In this document: positions 17,245-25,736 of the stretch, piece by piece
Numbering within the stretch: the stretch's first letter is position 1
Layout: each line of letters begins with the position of its first letter
From: Planctomycetota bacterium
GTDB lineage: Bacteria; Planctomycetota; Phycisphaerae; UBA1845
Direction: 5' to 3'
Length of the DNA: 64,000 nt
NCBI GenBank assembly: GCA_024276605.1
Contig: JAJRWX010000108.1
Coordinates: 26,437-90,436, forward strand
Translations under genes and position numbers: made by a program
The notes under the pieces: model-generated
Database searches by the model: none
The model's input: the letters and a program-made list of their open reading frames with translations, nothing else
What the model was told of the DNA's origin: nothing

Positions 17245-18621
17245 GTGACTAAAGCACCCAGTGTAGCTACTTCAATGTTGTTGATCTTAGCGTGGTCATC
17301 GGTGATGTCACCGGCTATGGCCCAGTTGCCGCCGGTCCCTACAGGGACAGCCAAGAAACAGAGCGGTCCGCGTCTTTACGTGGCTCAGCGACATAAAGAC
17401 CTTGGTACAATCATTGATGGTGAAAAATATCCCGTGACTTGGCTATTGGAAAATCGTGGGAACGAAGATCTGATTATCGAACAAACCCAATCAAGCTGTG
17501 GATGCACGGTGATCAAGTTGGATGATGATGATAAAATCATTGCACCCGGTGCCACTTTAGAGATTCGCGCCGAATTCAACACCAAATTACGACGAGGCGA
17601 TCAAGCCAAGAAAGTCATTGTAAAAAGTAATGACCCCGCTGAGCCGGAACTGACGCTTGAGTTTGTTGCCAAAATTGAGGTGCTATTTAACGCTAAACCA
17701 GGTGGCGTTATCAATTTACGTCTGCTTCAGCGTGGTCAAACAGCCTCTCAGGCACTCGATCTCTATCTAGGTCCAGGCCGTAAAAAAATGTCATTTATCG
17801 ACATCGAATTTCCTCAACGATCACCCATCACCGCGACAGCCAAACCTATTGAGCTACGCGACAACAAAGGCATACGTGTGCAATTTACAGCCGTCGAAGA
17901 TGCCCCGGTAGGTCGTATTCATACAACACCTACACTGATCTTGGAAGTGGACGGGATAAAGAGAGAACGTGAGTTGGTCGTGGTGGGTGAGATTGTTGGT
18001 GATTTAGTTTGGACACCCGTGAAGGTGGATGCTACGCGGCAGGCATCCAATCGAGGTAAGAAGTTAGTGCCTGTGAGGGTGCGTGCTCAGAACAAGATGC
18101 CTTTTGACATCCTTAGTGCAAAGTCAGCCGATTGGCTGGAGGTGTCGTTTTATCCAGTCGAGCGTGTGAAAGCCCGTACCGAATATAAAGTTGAGATGGT
18201 CATTGGTCAGGATGCCCCCTCCGGCCCATTCGGAACGACGCTATGGATTAAGACCAGCGCACCGGATCAGCCGCTCATCTCCATCCCTGTTTTTGGTATC
18301 GTGCGACAACCGGTGGAAGTGGATCCGCCGGTAGTTTTTCTCACGGCGGATGGAACGCAAAATGGACCGAGGCGGCGGTTGAAGCTGCAAGCCTCACCTC
18401 AGGACAAGTTAGATATCTTGGATAGCACAGCCGAGATAGAAGGCATCTCCATTTCGGTCGATGAGGCGTCTAGTTCACGTTATCGGCACTTGAGGTATCT
18501 TGATGTTGTGTATCATGGTACACTAGCGCCGGGTCGTCATGAGACGAAGCTGATCGTGACGACCAACATTGCCGGCGCACAAAGGTTGGAAATTCCTGTA
18601 GCCATTGTTATACCTTTATAG
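17245..18621 (+). CDS. Exported DUF1573-domain protein
   Basis: A 459-codon gene for a secreted beta-rich protein. A signal peptide (MLLILAWSSVMSPAMAQ) is followed by the DUF1573 domain at about 45-150, with DLGTIIDGEKYPVTWLLENRG, the typical SSCGCTVIK and a GATLEIRAEFNT block. The rest is a series of Ig-like (ASH/MSP-type) segments to the C-terminus. DUF1573 proteins are common in Bacteroidetes and planctomycetes; function is unknown. Start GTG 17245 has AGGAG 9 nt upstream; the alternative TTG 17236 would overlap that site. It may be co-transcribed with the lipoprotein before it and the small membrane protein after it. Confidence 0.82.
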   Translation: MTKAPSVATSMLLILAWSSVMSPAMAQLPPVPTGTAKKQSGPRLYVAQRHKDLGTIIDGEKYPVTWLLENRGNEDLIIEQTQSSCGCTVIKLDDDDKIIAPGATLEIRAEFNTKLRRGDQAKKVIVKSNDPAEPELTLEFVAKIEVLFNAKPGGVINLRLLQRGQTASQALDLYLGPGRKKMSFIDIEFPQRSPITATAKPIELRDNKGIRVQFTAVEDAPVGRIHTTPTLILEVDGIKRERELVVVGEIVGDLVWTPVKVDATRQASNRGKKLVPVRVRAQNKMPFDILSAKSADWLEVSFYPVERVKARTEYKVEMVIGQDAPSGPFGTTLWIKTSAPDQPLISIPVFGIVRQPVEVDPPVVFLTADGTQNGPRRRLKLQASPQDKLDILDSTAEIEGISISVDEASSSRYRHLRYLDVVYHGTLAPGRHETKLIVTTNIAGAQRLEIPVAIVIPL

Positions 18622-18660
18622 CATGGCTATGTCAGTATCACAGGTTCAAACCGGAGTCTA

Positions 18661-18882
18661 GTGAAGAGCATGACCGTAACGAGTGAGAAGCAACTAGATA
18701 AGGCGAAATCATCAGAGGCGACATCGAGCGCAAAGACCTCTTCCTCGGCCTCAGAAGCAACGAAGGCTTCTTTTGTACCTAAACGCTGGCCGATATATGC
18801 GTGGTCGCTTCTTTGGGTCTGCTGGATTGGTTTCCTGTTTGTCATGATGGTCACCCGTACGCGAAATGACCTGTCGCTGTAA
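18661..18882 (+). CDS. Small membrane protein with Ser/Lys-rich N-terminus
   Basis: A 73-residue product: an N-terminal low-complexity half rich in Ser, Lys, Ala and Glu, then one transmembrane helix (about 46-65, YAWSLLWVCWIGFLFVMMV) and a short TRTRND tail. Start GTG 18661 has GGAG 4-8 nt upstream; ATG 18670 is an alternative. It follows the DUF1573 gene by 39 bp. No family recognised. The reading frame on the opposite strand here is a shadow. Confidence 0.55.
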   Translation: MKSMTVTSEKQLDKAKSSEATSSAKTSSSASEATKASFVPKRWPIYAWSLLWVCWIGFLFVMMVTRTRNDLSL

Positions 18883-19023
18883 GTTCCCAGCATTTGTACC
18901 TTTACATTTCATTGAGCCGCATGTTTTAGCTTGTGCGATGTTATAAACAAGATTCCGTGGGCAAAACCCCTATCATGAACTGTGAGTTGCTCATACGGTC
19001 ATGTGTGAATAAGCTTCACCATC

Positions 19024-20898
19024 ATGGGTAACATGGGCACGCGAATGGAATCGCCTTGGCCAAAAGACCTTCGTGTTCGATTGGCAGATAATCTCTCCTG
19101 CCTTGCGCAAACTCAGCCTGATGTCGCTACGTGTGTAGATAACACACCCATTCCGACTTCAGTGTCACTCGTAACAGGACGCGATGGCCAACCAACATGC
19201 CAACTGTCATGCCATGAGCACAGGATTGATTGGTTGGGCGGTTCGTCCATGCCAAGTGTCAGTGCCCCCCAGATACTAGCTCACATCGCAGCCACCAATG
19301 CGAACGCAATCCTTCCTGGGATACTGACAGGACAAGAGCCTATCGTGATGCTGGATAAGTTTCCCAACAGTTCAGCTATTTTCATCGTTGAGCCTGACCC
19401 ACTGTTTATTAAACTCGCTTTTCATCTTTACGATTACACTGAAGGTATACGCGAAGGACGACTAGTCGTAGTGACAACCGACGATTGGTCGCATCAACTC
19501 TGCGCTTTTTTTGAAACGCATCCAGGTTACGAACTGCCCACACAGATGATTACCGTCCCGCAATGCAGGAGTCAGCGATTCGCGCTCATTCAACAAAAGA
19601 TTGAACACATAGGTCAAAGTGTGTTTGCGTTACAAAGTGAAAATATCAAACGCATCAAGGGGACGCTCGATGCAGCCACACCGACGAACCTGGAAATACC
19701 TAGATTGGCTTTGATCGCCGCGGATGCCAGGCCGCAGGTACTCGAAGAAATGGATGCCATGCTACGCGCTGCCCATCAATTAGGTTGGTCCGCAATCGCG
19801 TGTCGTGCTGATTTGCCAGCGTTGCGCCATCCCATCGAGCGATTACGCGCGGTGCAACAAATTGAAGCAAACATCGTCATTTCCGTAGGCGGGTGGAGTC
19901 ATGCGCTGGGGCTGTTGTTACCGGCTGACCTTTCGACGATCTGTTGGCTAACTTCGTCCTCGATCGTGCCTACCTTGGAGGCTGATGATCTCAATCGAAT
20001 CGATGTCATGGTCGCTCCAACAGCGCGCATCAAACGTCAACTGGCGTCCTGGCCTATCGATGCTGATTCGATATGTGTAAGCCCACCAGCGGTTGACACA
20101 CCTGATAATGGGGAGGCACTACCATCGATCATTCAGAGGGATGAATCCGTCGATGTGGTGATCCTGGCCGACCTCCCAGACGATCGACCGGAATCCTTTG
20201 GCATCACGCTATCAAGTCAGTTGTCCCTTTGGCAAGCGATGCGCGACGTAGCGCGAGTACAGGCCCAGGCGACATCGGATGACGCATCTCCTCAAGACCT
20301 GCTTATCCGGGCGCAGAAACTAAGCGGTGTTCGCCTTAAAGAGCAAGCCATACGCCTTCAGTTCACCACTTGGCTGACGCAGCAAATTTTACCTACCCGG
20401 CGAGCTATTGTCGCCGTTGAGGCGTTAGCACAAGCAGGCATCAACTTTGCACTATACGGTTGGGGTTGGTCGGAGTTGTCCGGTGGGCGGTTTCAATCGA
20501 AGCAGGAATCGTATGCCATAGCGACACGCAAGCGGGCAATCAATAATGCACGGGTGGTGTTGGTGTTGCTAGCCGGTGATGGCGAAGTCCAATGTCTGCT
20601 GGAAGGTCTTGGTCAGGCGAAGCCGGTTGTCTGTCGAGGATCAGCTTCATCATTTGCCAAGAGCTACCCGGGGCTTGAGAATATCACCCAAGGCATCGAA
20701 TTTTATCGTGCTACGGACGAACTCGTTCATGCGGTACGCGCAGCTATTTCATCAGACTCGACGGGCGGCACGCGAAAATATAAAGACGCTCAAATACAGG
20801 TGTTGAGCAAGCACACTTGGGCATGTCGGCTGCAAAATGTCGTGCAACACGTTGCACGGCGAAAACGTATGCCTATCAGCGCCATGGCTGATGCGTAA
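19024..20898 (+). CDS. Glycosyltransferase-like protein (DUF115/CgeB-like layout)
   Basis: A 624-residue cytoplasmic protein of two halves. The N-terminal half (about 80-200) holds LDKFPNSSAIFIVEPDPLFIKLAF, a pattern seen in DUF115-type proteins that recognise motility or surface glycans. The C-terminal half has Rossmann-like segments and a late block with FALYGWGWSELSG and a stretch around GLGQAKPVVCRGSASSF, similar to the nucleotide-sugar-binding end of CgeB/GT4-type transferases. Catalytic residues cannot be named. The DUF554 gene starts 37 bp downstream. Several in-frame ATGs (19024, 19033, 19048) could be the start; no strong ribosome site chooses between them. Confidence 0.55.
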   Translation: MGNMGTRMESPWPKDLRVRLADNLSCLAQTQPDVATCVDNTPIPTSVSLVTGRDGQPTCQLSCHEHRIDWLGGSSMPSVSAPQILAHIAATNANAILPGILTGQEPIVMLDKFPNSSAIFIVEPDPLFIKLAFHLYDYTEGIREGRLVVVTTDDWSHQLCAFFETHPGYELPTQMITVPQCRSQRFALIQQKIEHIGQSVFALQSENIKRIKGTLDAATPTNLEIPRLALIAADARPQVLEEMDAMLRAAHQLGWSAIACRADLPALRHPIERLRAVQQIEANIVISVGGWSHALGLLLPADLSTICWLTSSSIVPTLEADDLNRIDVMVAPTARIKRQLASWPIDADSICVSPPAVDTPDNGEALPSIIQRDESVDVVILADLPDDRPESFGITLSSQLSLWQAMRDVARVQAQATSDDASPQDLLIRAQKLSGVRLKEQAIRLQFTTWLTQQILPTRRAIVAVEALAQAGINFALYGWGWSELSGGRFQSKQESYAIATRKRAINNARVVLVLLAGDGEVQCLLEGLGQAKPVVCRGSASSFAKSYPGLENITQGIEFYRATDELVHAVRAAISSDSTGGTRKYKDAQIQVLSKHTWACRLQNVVQHVARRKRMPISAMADA

Positions 20899-20935
20899 CA
20901 CGACATGGCAGACTTTTCCAACAGGAGATTTGGCG

Positions 20936-21730
20936 TTGCCTCTTTGGTCCATTATCAACGGTACCGTGGTAAATGTATTTACCGTTATGGTTGGCAGTCT
21001 GGCGGGTATTATGTTATCCAGCCGACTACCGGATCGATACCGCACCATCGTACTCAACGCCCTGGGTCTTGTGACCATTTCGCTGGGGATAGACGCCTGT
21101 GTGATAAAATTCTCAGAAACCGTCAGCCATTTTGCCCCACTATCGGATTCCCCACGTACCTACGGCGCTCGCCTGGCGATGGTGATGATTGGCTCACTCA
21201 TCATCGGCTCGATCATAGGCACTGCTCTGCGTCTGCACGAACGGATTGAGTCAATCGGCGGATGGATTCACCAGCGCTTTTCAGGCCAAGATGCCCATCG
21301 CTTCGCTGAAGGGTTTCTGACGGCCAGCGTCATTTTTTGTGTTGGCCCGCTGACCTTGTTGGGTTGCCTTAGAAATGGTGCCGACGGCAACCCGGACTAT
21401 TTATATATTAAATCACTGCTGGATGGATTCTGTTCGATCGCCTTAGCTTCATCCTTGGGATGGGGCGTATTCGCCAGTGCCGGCGTTGTATTGGGCTTCC
21501 AGGGGGGACTGTCCTTCCTGGCTGTGGTAGTCGCGGAGCCTTTGGATGAGATTTCATTAGCTTTGATGACCATGGTTGGTGGCTTGGTTATGCTGGCGAC
21601 GGCCTTGCTGATTTTGGATATAAAGCGGATGCCTATAGCTAATTTTCTACCGGGTATCTTTTTACCACCGCTCATCGTCTACACATGTGGTATCATATCT
21701 CCAGGTTGGTTGTTGCCGTTGTCCCCATAG
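20936..21730 (+). CDS. DUF554 membrane protein (YdfK/YqgA type)
   Basis: A 264-residue polytopic inner-membrane protein. It opens with the family start LPLWSIINGTVVNVFTVMVGSLAG and has conserved GLVTISLGID, GSLIIGSIIGTALRLHERIE, GFLTASVIFCVGPLTLLGCL with GLSFLAVVV, and a Pro-rich IANFLPGIFLPPLIV end. About seven helices are expected. Transport function is presumed for the family but the substrate is unknown. Start TTG 20936 has AGGAG about 10 nt upstream; upstream in-frame codons overlap the end of the previous gene. Confidence 0.87.
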   Translation: MPLWSIINGTVVNVFTVMVGSLAGIMLSSRLPDRYRTIVLNALGLVTISLGIDACVIKFSETVSHFAPLSDSPRTYGARLAMVMIGSLIIGSIIGTALRLHERIESIGGWIHQRFSGQDAHRFAEGFLTASVIFCVGPLTLLGCLRNGADGNPDYLYIKSLLDGFCSIALASSLGWGVFASAGVVLGFQGGLSFLAVVVAEPLDEISLALMTMVGGLVMLATALLILDIKRMPIANFLPGIFLPPLIVYTCGIISPGWLLPLSP

Positions 21731-21754
21731 AGATGCTGGACTTGTGCTTGACCC

Positions 21755-22498
21755 ATGAACGAATCTAACACTGCCCAACACTTGATCAGTACGCCAACTC
21801 AGCCATCCGATGAGTGGCCATCCGTGACGCCGGATTCCCCGTGTCCGTACCTACCGGAGAAGATGGCCCGTAACGAGGCCTATTGGGCTGATACGCTTGA
21901 CAGCGACCAATACGAACGACTTATGAGTAAAGGGTTTCGACGTAGTGGACAAGTGGTGTATCGTCCCAGGTGTCACGCCTGTCAGGCATGTCGCCAGTTG
22001 CGCGTTTGCGTGAAAGATTTCGTCAAAACTTCTTCCATGAAGCGTGTGTGGCAACGAAACCGGGATGTCTCTATGGAAGCGTGCCAGCCCGAATTGACTA
22101 CCGAGAAGTTTGCGATGTTTTGCCGATACCTCGATCATCAACACGATGGTACGATGAACCGAGACCTGCATACGTGTCGCGAGTTCTTATATAATTCTCC
22201 GACGTCGACGTTGGAAATGTCTTACCGTCTTGGACAACGTTTAATCGGCGTGAGCATAGCTGATGTCGTGCCTGGTGGGTTAAGCAGTGTGTATATGTAC
22301 TTTGAACCGGAGTTTGCAGCTCGCAGTCTGGGTACGCTATCTATTTTACGTGAGATCGATCATTGTATGCTGCACGAACTCCCCTATTACTACCTGGGAT
22401 TTTTTGTGGCTGGTGCCAAAACAATGGCTTATAAATCACGTTTTCGTCCCAATGAAATCCTCGTTGCGGAGGACTGTTGGGTTACGCTGCGTGAATAG
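21755..22498 (+). CDS. bpt: Aspartate/glutamate leucyltransferase (Bpt, N-end-rule aminoacyl transferase)
   Basis: Transfers leucine from Leu-tRNA to proteins with N-terminal Asp or Glu, marking them for ClpS/ClpAP. The 247-residue product has the Ate1-type N-terminal module: CPYLP, then GFRRSGQVVYRPRCHACQAC with the usual Cys cluster and LRVCVKDF. The C-terminal GNAT-like part includes GVSIADVVPGGLSSVYMYFEP and YYYLGFFVAGAKTMAYKSRFRP. ATG 21755 lies 24 bp after DUF554. The following heptosyltransferase begins 12 bp downstream, so a run of four same-strand genes (19.0-23.6 kb) may share a transcript. clpS is not in the window. Confidence 0.9.
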   Translation: MNESNTAQHLISTPTQPSDEWPSVTPDSPCPYLPEKMARNEAYWADTLDSDQYERLMSKGFRRSGQVVYRPRCHACQACRQLRVCVKDFVKTSSMKRVWQRNRDVSMEACQPELTTEKFAMFCRYLDHQHDGTMNRDLHTCREFLYNSPTSTLEMSYRLGQRLIGVSIADVVPGGLSSVYMYFEPEFAARSLGTLSILREIDHCMLHELPYYYLGFFVAGAKTMAYKSRFRPNEILVAEDCWVTLRE

Positions 22499-22510
22499 TG
22501 TTTGTATAGC

Positions 22511-23620
22511 ATGTCGAAAACATCCTCCTCGTTACCTACGAATAGCCTGCATTATAAGCGTATTCTCCTGATTAAACCGAGTTCGCTAGGTGACATAGTA
22601 CATGCATTGCCAGTACTTCATGCCCTTCGCCATCGCTATCCTGAGGCGCGTATTGATTGGCTGGTGAACACGGGTTTTGCCGACTTATTGACCGATCATC
22701 CGGATATAACCAACGTGGTCACATTCGACCGTAAGCGTTTTGCGGGAATAGGTATCAATCCGCGGGCCACGAAGGAATTCTATCGGTTTATGCGTCAATT
22801 GCGCGACACACGATATGACTGTGCGATCGACTTGCAGGGATTGTTTCGATCGGGTTTTTTGGCGTGGACTACCGGAGCGGCCATGCGTTTGGGTTTTTCC
22901 CAAGCACGGGAAGGGGCATGGATTTTTTACAATCGTCGTGTGCGCGTCAATACGAACGATCATGCCGTCGATCGCAATAGGCAACTTATCCAATCGCTTA
23001 CCGGCCAAGTAGATGAAGTGGCGTTTCCATTGACTTTAGGCGCCACTGATACTGAAGCTATAAGAACCATGCTGAACGAATCGCATGTCGATTTGGATAA
23101 AAACTTCATAGCGATCGTGCCCGGTGCGCGATGGGAAACCAAAATCTGGCCCGCCAAATATTTCGCCGAAACGATCGATAAGTTTACGACTGAGTTGGGT
23201 ATCCCCATCGTTTTAGTCGGCGGTCCGGAGGACGTTCAGCGCTGTCAGGCTATCGCAGGGATGTGTCAACATAAACCCGTCAACATAGCCGGTCGAACCT
23301 CTATCCGACAGTTTGCAGCTATTTTGAAAAAAGCTTCACTGGTTATTTGTCATGATTCAGCGGCTATGCACCTTGCCGTTGCCTTCCAAAGGTCACTGAT
23401 TGCGATATTAGGCCCCACCAACCCCAACCGTACGGGTCCATATCGACGCCCCGAATCCGTCGTCCGCCTCGATCTCGCCTGCTCACCCTGCTATCTCAGA
23501 AATCTCACCCGTTGTATGCACGCACACCGTTGCATGGAAGAACTAGCGGTGAGTGCGGTTGTTTCAGCCGCAGTTTGCGCCCTAGATGAAAAAGTCGTCT
23601 CTACTGCGTACCGGTCTTAG
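22511..23620 (+). CDS. GT9 lipopolysaccharide heptosyltransferase (WaaC/WaaF-like)
   Basis: Adds heptose from ADP-heptose to the lipid A-Kdo core on the inner face of the inner membrane. The 369-residue GT-B protein shows the family start ILLIKPSSLGDIVHALPVLHALR, DCAIDLQGLFRSGFLAW, VPGARWETKIWPAKYFAE, IVLVGGPEDV, AGRTSIRQFAAILKKASLVICHDSAAMHLAVA and ILGPTNPNRTGPY, the nucleotide-sugar pocket. It resembles WaaC (heptosyltransferase I) somewhat more than WaaF. ATG 22511 is favoured over TTG 22502. The hldE-type gene at 27.7 kb would supply its donor. Confidence 0.9.
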   Translation: MSKTSSSLPTNSLHYKRILLIKPSSLGDIVHALPVLHALRHRYPEARIDWLVNTGFADLLTDHPDITNVVTFDRKRFAGIGINPRATKEFYRFMRQLRDTRYDCAIDLQGLFRSGFLAWTTGAAMRLGFSQAREGAWIFYNRRVRVNTNDHAVDRNRQLIQSLTGQVDEVAFPLTLGATDTEAIRTMLNESHVDLDKNFIAIVPGARWETKIWPAKYFAETIDKFTTELGIPIVLVGGPEDVQRCQAIAGMCQHKPVNIAGRTSIRQFAAILKKASLVICHDSAAMHLAVAFQRSLIAILGPTNPNRTGPYRRPESVVRLDLACSPCYLRNLTRCMHAHRCMEELAVSAVVSAAVCALDEKVVSTAYRS

Positions 23621-23874
23621 AATGGCCGTGAATCCAGCGGAACCATATTCGTCAAACGACCGATAAATAGTCATAATACCCATGCGGATTGGTTTCGTAT
23701 GATATCGCAATAAATCATTGGATGTCGAGTCGACTCATCCTAGAGCCGTAATCTTTATGGGGTGGATGCTTGTTTGAGCGTGCGTAACTCGCATCTTATC
23801 GAGTGATATTCTGAATATGTGGGTGCAGACGTAGTCAACCGCTTGGACTACAGTATCGCTTTGTGAAATTTTAG

Positions 23875-23892
23875 GTGTTAAGTAGTTAACAC
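23875..23892. promoter_or_regulatory. 18-bp palindrome upstream of DUF2062 gene
   Basis: GTGTTAA-gtag-TTAACAC is a perfect 7-bp inverted repeat with a 4-nt centre, ending about 34 nt before the DUF2062 start. It has the look of a dimeric repressor operator. No other copy was noticed in the window. The rest of the 23621-23926 spacer shows nothing else that I can name. Confidence 0.4.
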
Positions 23893-23926
23893 ATACTTTG
23901 AATAAGGGTAAGCGAGGTATTTGGGA

Positions 23927-24502
23927 GTGGCCCGGTTTCTTTTACGTACACGTAAGTTCGTCCTCAGCAATGTGTTGCACGCCAACGATACGCCATATCA
24001 AATCGCGCTGGGGGTAGCCCTGGCTGTGTTCATTACATTTCTTCCGATTGTCGGCATTCAGACTTTCGTGGCGGTGGGCTTGGCTGCACTATTTCGAGCC
24101 AATAAAGCCGTGTGTATTCCGATCGTTTGGATTACCAACCCTTTTACCATCTTACCCATTTATGGGGCGTGTTGGGTCATCGGTCAATGGGCGGTCGCTG
24201 ACCCTGGGGCCACCGGCCAACAGGAGGTGTTGGCACAACTACAAGACGTAAAAGCTGTCGGCGCCAGTATTTTTGATCTTTCTTACTGGCAAGGGTTGCT
24301 TGACCAACTACTCAGTCTCGGTATTGAATTGTGGGTCGGCTGCGTATTGGTAGGTTTGATATTCGCCATCATTTCATATTTTTTAGCTTTGTGGGGTGTG
24401 GTGCGATATCGCGAAAGGCGGCGTCAACGCATTCTTCGTCGCGAACTTCTTCGATCTCATTTGCGATCTGAAAAGATAGCCCGGCATAGTGAGCCTGTGT
24501 AG
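23927..24502 (+). CDS. DUF2062 membrane protein
   Basis: A 191-residue protein with the DUF2062 pattern: N-terminal HANDTPYQIALGVALAVFITFLP, TFVAVGLAALFRANKAVCIPIVWITNPFT with the conserved ITNP, and a C-terminal helix pair (WVGCVLVGLIFAIISYFLALWGV) before a very basic tail (YRERRRQRILRRELLR). Some related proteins are fused to glycosyltransferases, so an envelope role is plausible but unproven. Start GTG 23927 with GAGGT about 8 nt upstream; TTG 23921 is the alternative. It converges on lptG with a 33-bp gap. Confidence 0.8.
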   Translation: MARFLLRTRKFVLSNVLHANDTPYQIALGVALAVFITFLPIVGIQTFVAVGLAALFRANKAVCIPIVWITNPFTILPIYGACWVIGQWAVADPGATGQQEVLAQLQDVKAVGASIFDLSYWQGLLDQLLSLGIELWVGCVLVGLIFAIISYFLALWGVVRYRERRRQRILRRELLRSHLRSEKIARHSEPV

Positions 24503-24535
24503 GCACGCTCATCAGATGGGTAATGCCATACATCA

Positions 24536-25642
24536 TCAAGTACGAATGCGATCGATCAACACCATAGCAAGGGTAGCAAAAATGAAGATGGGAATCCACG
24601 CCGGCAGCGCAGACAATGTTTCCGTCTTTACATTTTGCGCGACAAAAGTCACCACATAACACAAGCCGCATACGATCATGCACTTGCCGGTATCATTAAG
24701 GAGATTGGTTGGTGATCGATCCAAGAAGAACGGTAGCCCTAACAGTAAGAGTACCAGGCTGATAAGTGGGGTAGCTATTCGTCCATGTCGAATCTGTATG
24801 ATCTCTGCACGATCAGCTGAACCACCATCCTGCAATTCTCTCAGTTGCGACAGACTCAAATATCGAACCCATCCCTTGGCTTGGCGCAGTTCGATAGCTG
24901 CAGGACTCAGATCGCTTTCCAGGGTATCGACCAGTCTAACTTCAACGCCGACTGTCGGCCCCAGTCCTTGCGCCTGTCCTGATGTTCGTGTTCGTTCCAC
25001 ACCACGTTCTAATCGCCATTGCCCGATCGGGTTCGTGTCGTGGGGTGGCTCCCAATAGGCGTGATCGGCTTCAATGGTCTGCACCACCTTTCCGGATTCG
25101 TCGCGGACGAGTGCCAACAGTCGCGTGAGGTCATTTCGGATCGGGTGGTACTGCCTGGCGGAGAGCAGTACGTTGTTGCGATCCGGCATAAATAGAACCT
25201 CATAAGCCTGATTACCGTCCACGTCATCGTGGTCACGGGCGAGTAGATGAGCGACTGAAGGGATGACCACTTCGGTATCCACAACCAGCAGGGATGTAGT
25301 GACCATGCCAAAGGCTAAGATCGGGGCGGCGAGGCGATATAAACTAACACCCGAAGCCAGCACCGCCGTCAGTTCATTTTGCTGACGAGCGCGTGCTAAC
25401 GTCGCCATGCAAGCGACCAACGTAATCATGCCTGAAAGTTGAGAGAAATACAGGAACAAATTTGGCCAATAGTAGTTCACCATGTTCCATGCGATGGTCC
25501 ATACGGGATAGCCTTGTTCGGTGAACTCGTCCATGTTCACGAACATGTCCAACACAATGTACAGGCTAAGCATCACGCTTAGGCCAATAAGGTAATTGAC
25601 AATCAACGAGCGAATAAGATAGCGATCCAAAACAGTTAGCAC
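24536..25642 (-). CDS. lptG: LptF/LptG-family permease (second subunit of the pair)
   Basis: One of the two membrane subunits of the LptB2FG exporter that extracts LPS from the inner membrane. The 368-residue product has the YjgP/YjgQ order: N-terminal LDRYLIRSLIVNYLIGLSVMLSLYIVLD, two more helices with ARARQQNELTAVLASGVS, the conserved E-x-x-A-x-x-x-x-G cytoplasmic loop that docks LptB, a periplasmic jellyroll (about 130-260), and three C-terminal helices starting ATPLISLVLLLLGLPFFL. GTG 25642 has AAGG about 10 nt upstream. It follows the other permease gene by 94 bp on the same strand. Calling it LptG rather than LptF rests on length and order only. Confidence 0.85.
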   Translation of the reverse strand: MLTVLDRYLIRSLIVNYLIGLSVMLSLYIVLDMFVNMDEFTEQGYPVWTIAWNMVNYYWPNLFLYFSQLSGMITLVACMATLARARQQNELTAVLASGVSLYRLAAPILAFGMVTTSLLVVDTEVVIPSVAHLLARDHDDVDGNQAYEVLFMPDRNNVLLSARQYHPIRNDLTRLLALVRDESGKVVQTIEADHAYWEPPHDTNPIGQWRLERGVERTRTSGQAQGLGPTVGVEVRLVDTLESDLSPAAIELRQAKGWVRYLSLSQLRELQDGGSADRAEIIQIRHGRIATPLISLVLLLLGLPFFLDRSPTNLLNDTGKCMIVCGLCYVVTFVAQNVKTETLSALPAWIPIFIFATLAMVLIDRIRT

Positions 25643-25736
25643 TGTTAGTTACCTTGTCTTAGCATGATGCTGGTGGTTGGTCATGATATTCGTTTCGAAA
25701 TATCTTTCGTTCATCCATCATCGAAAATCCTATATT

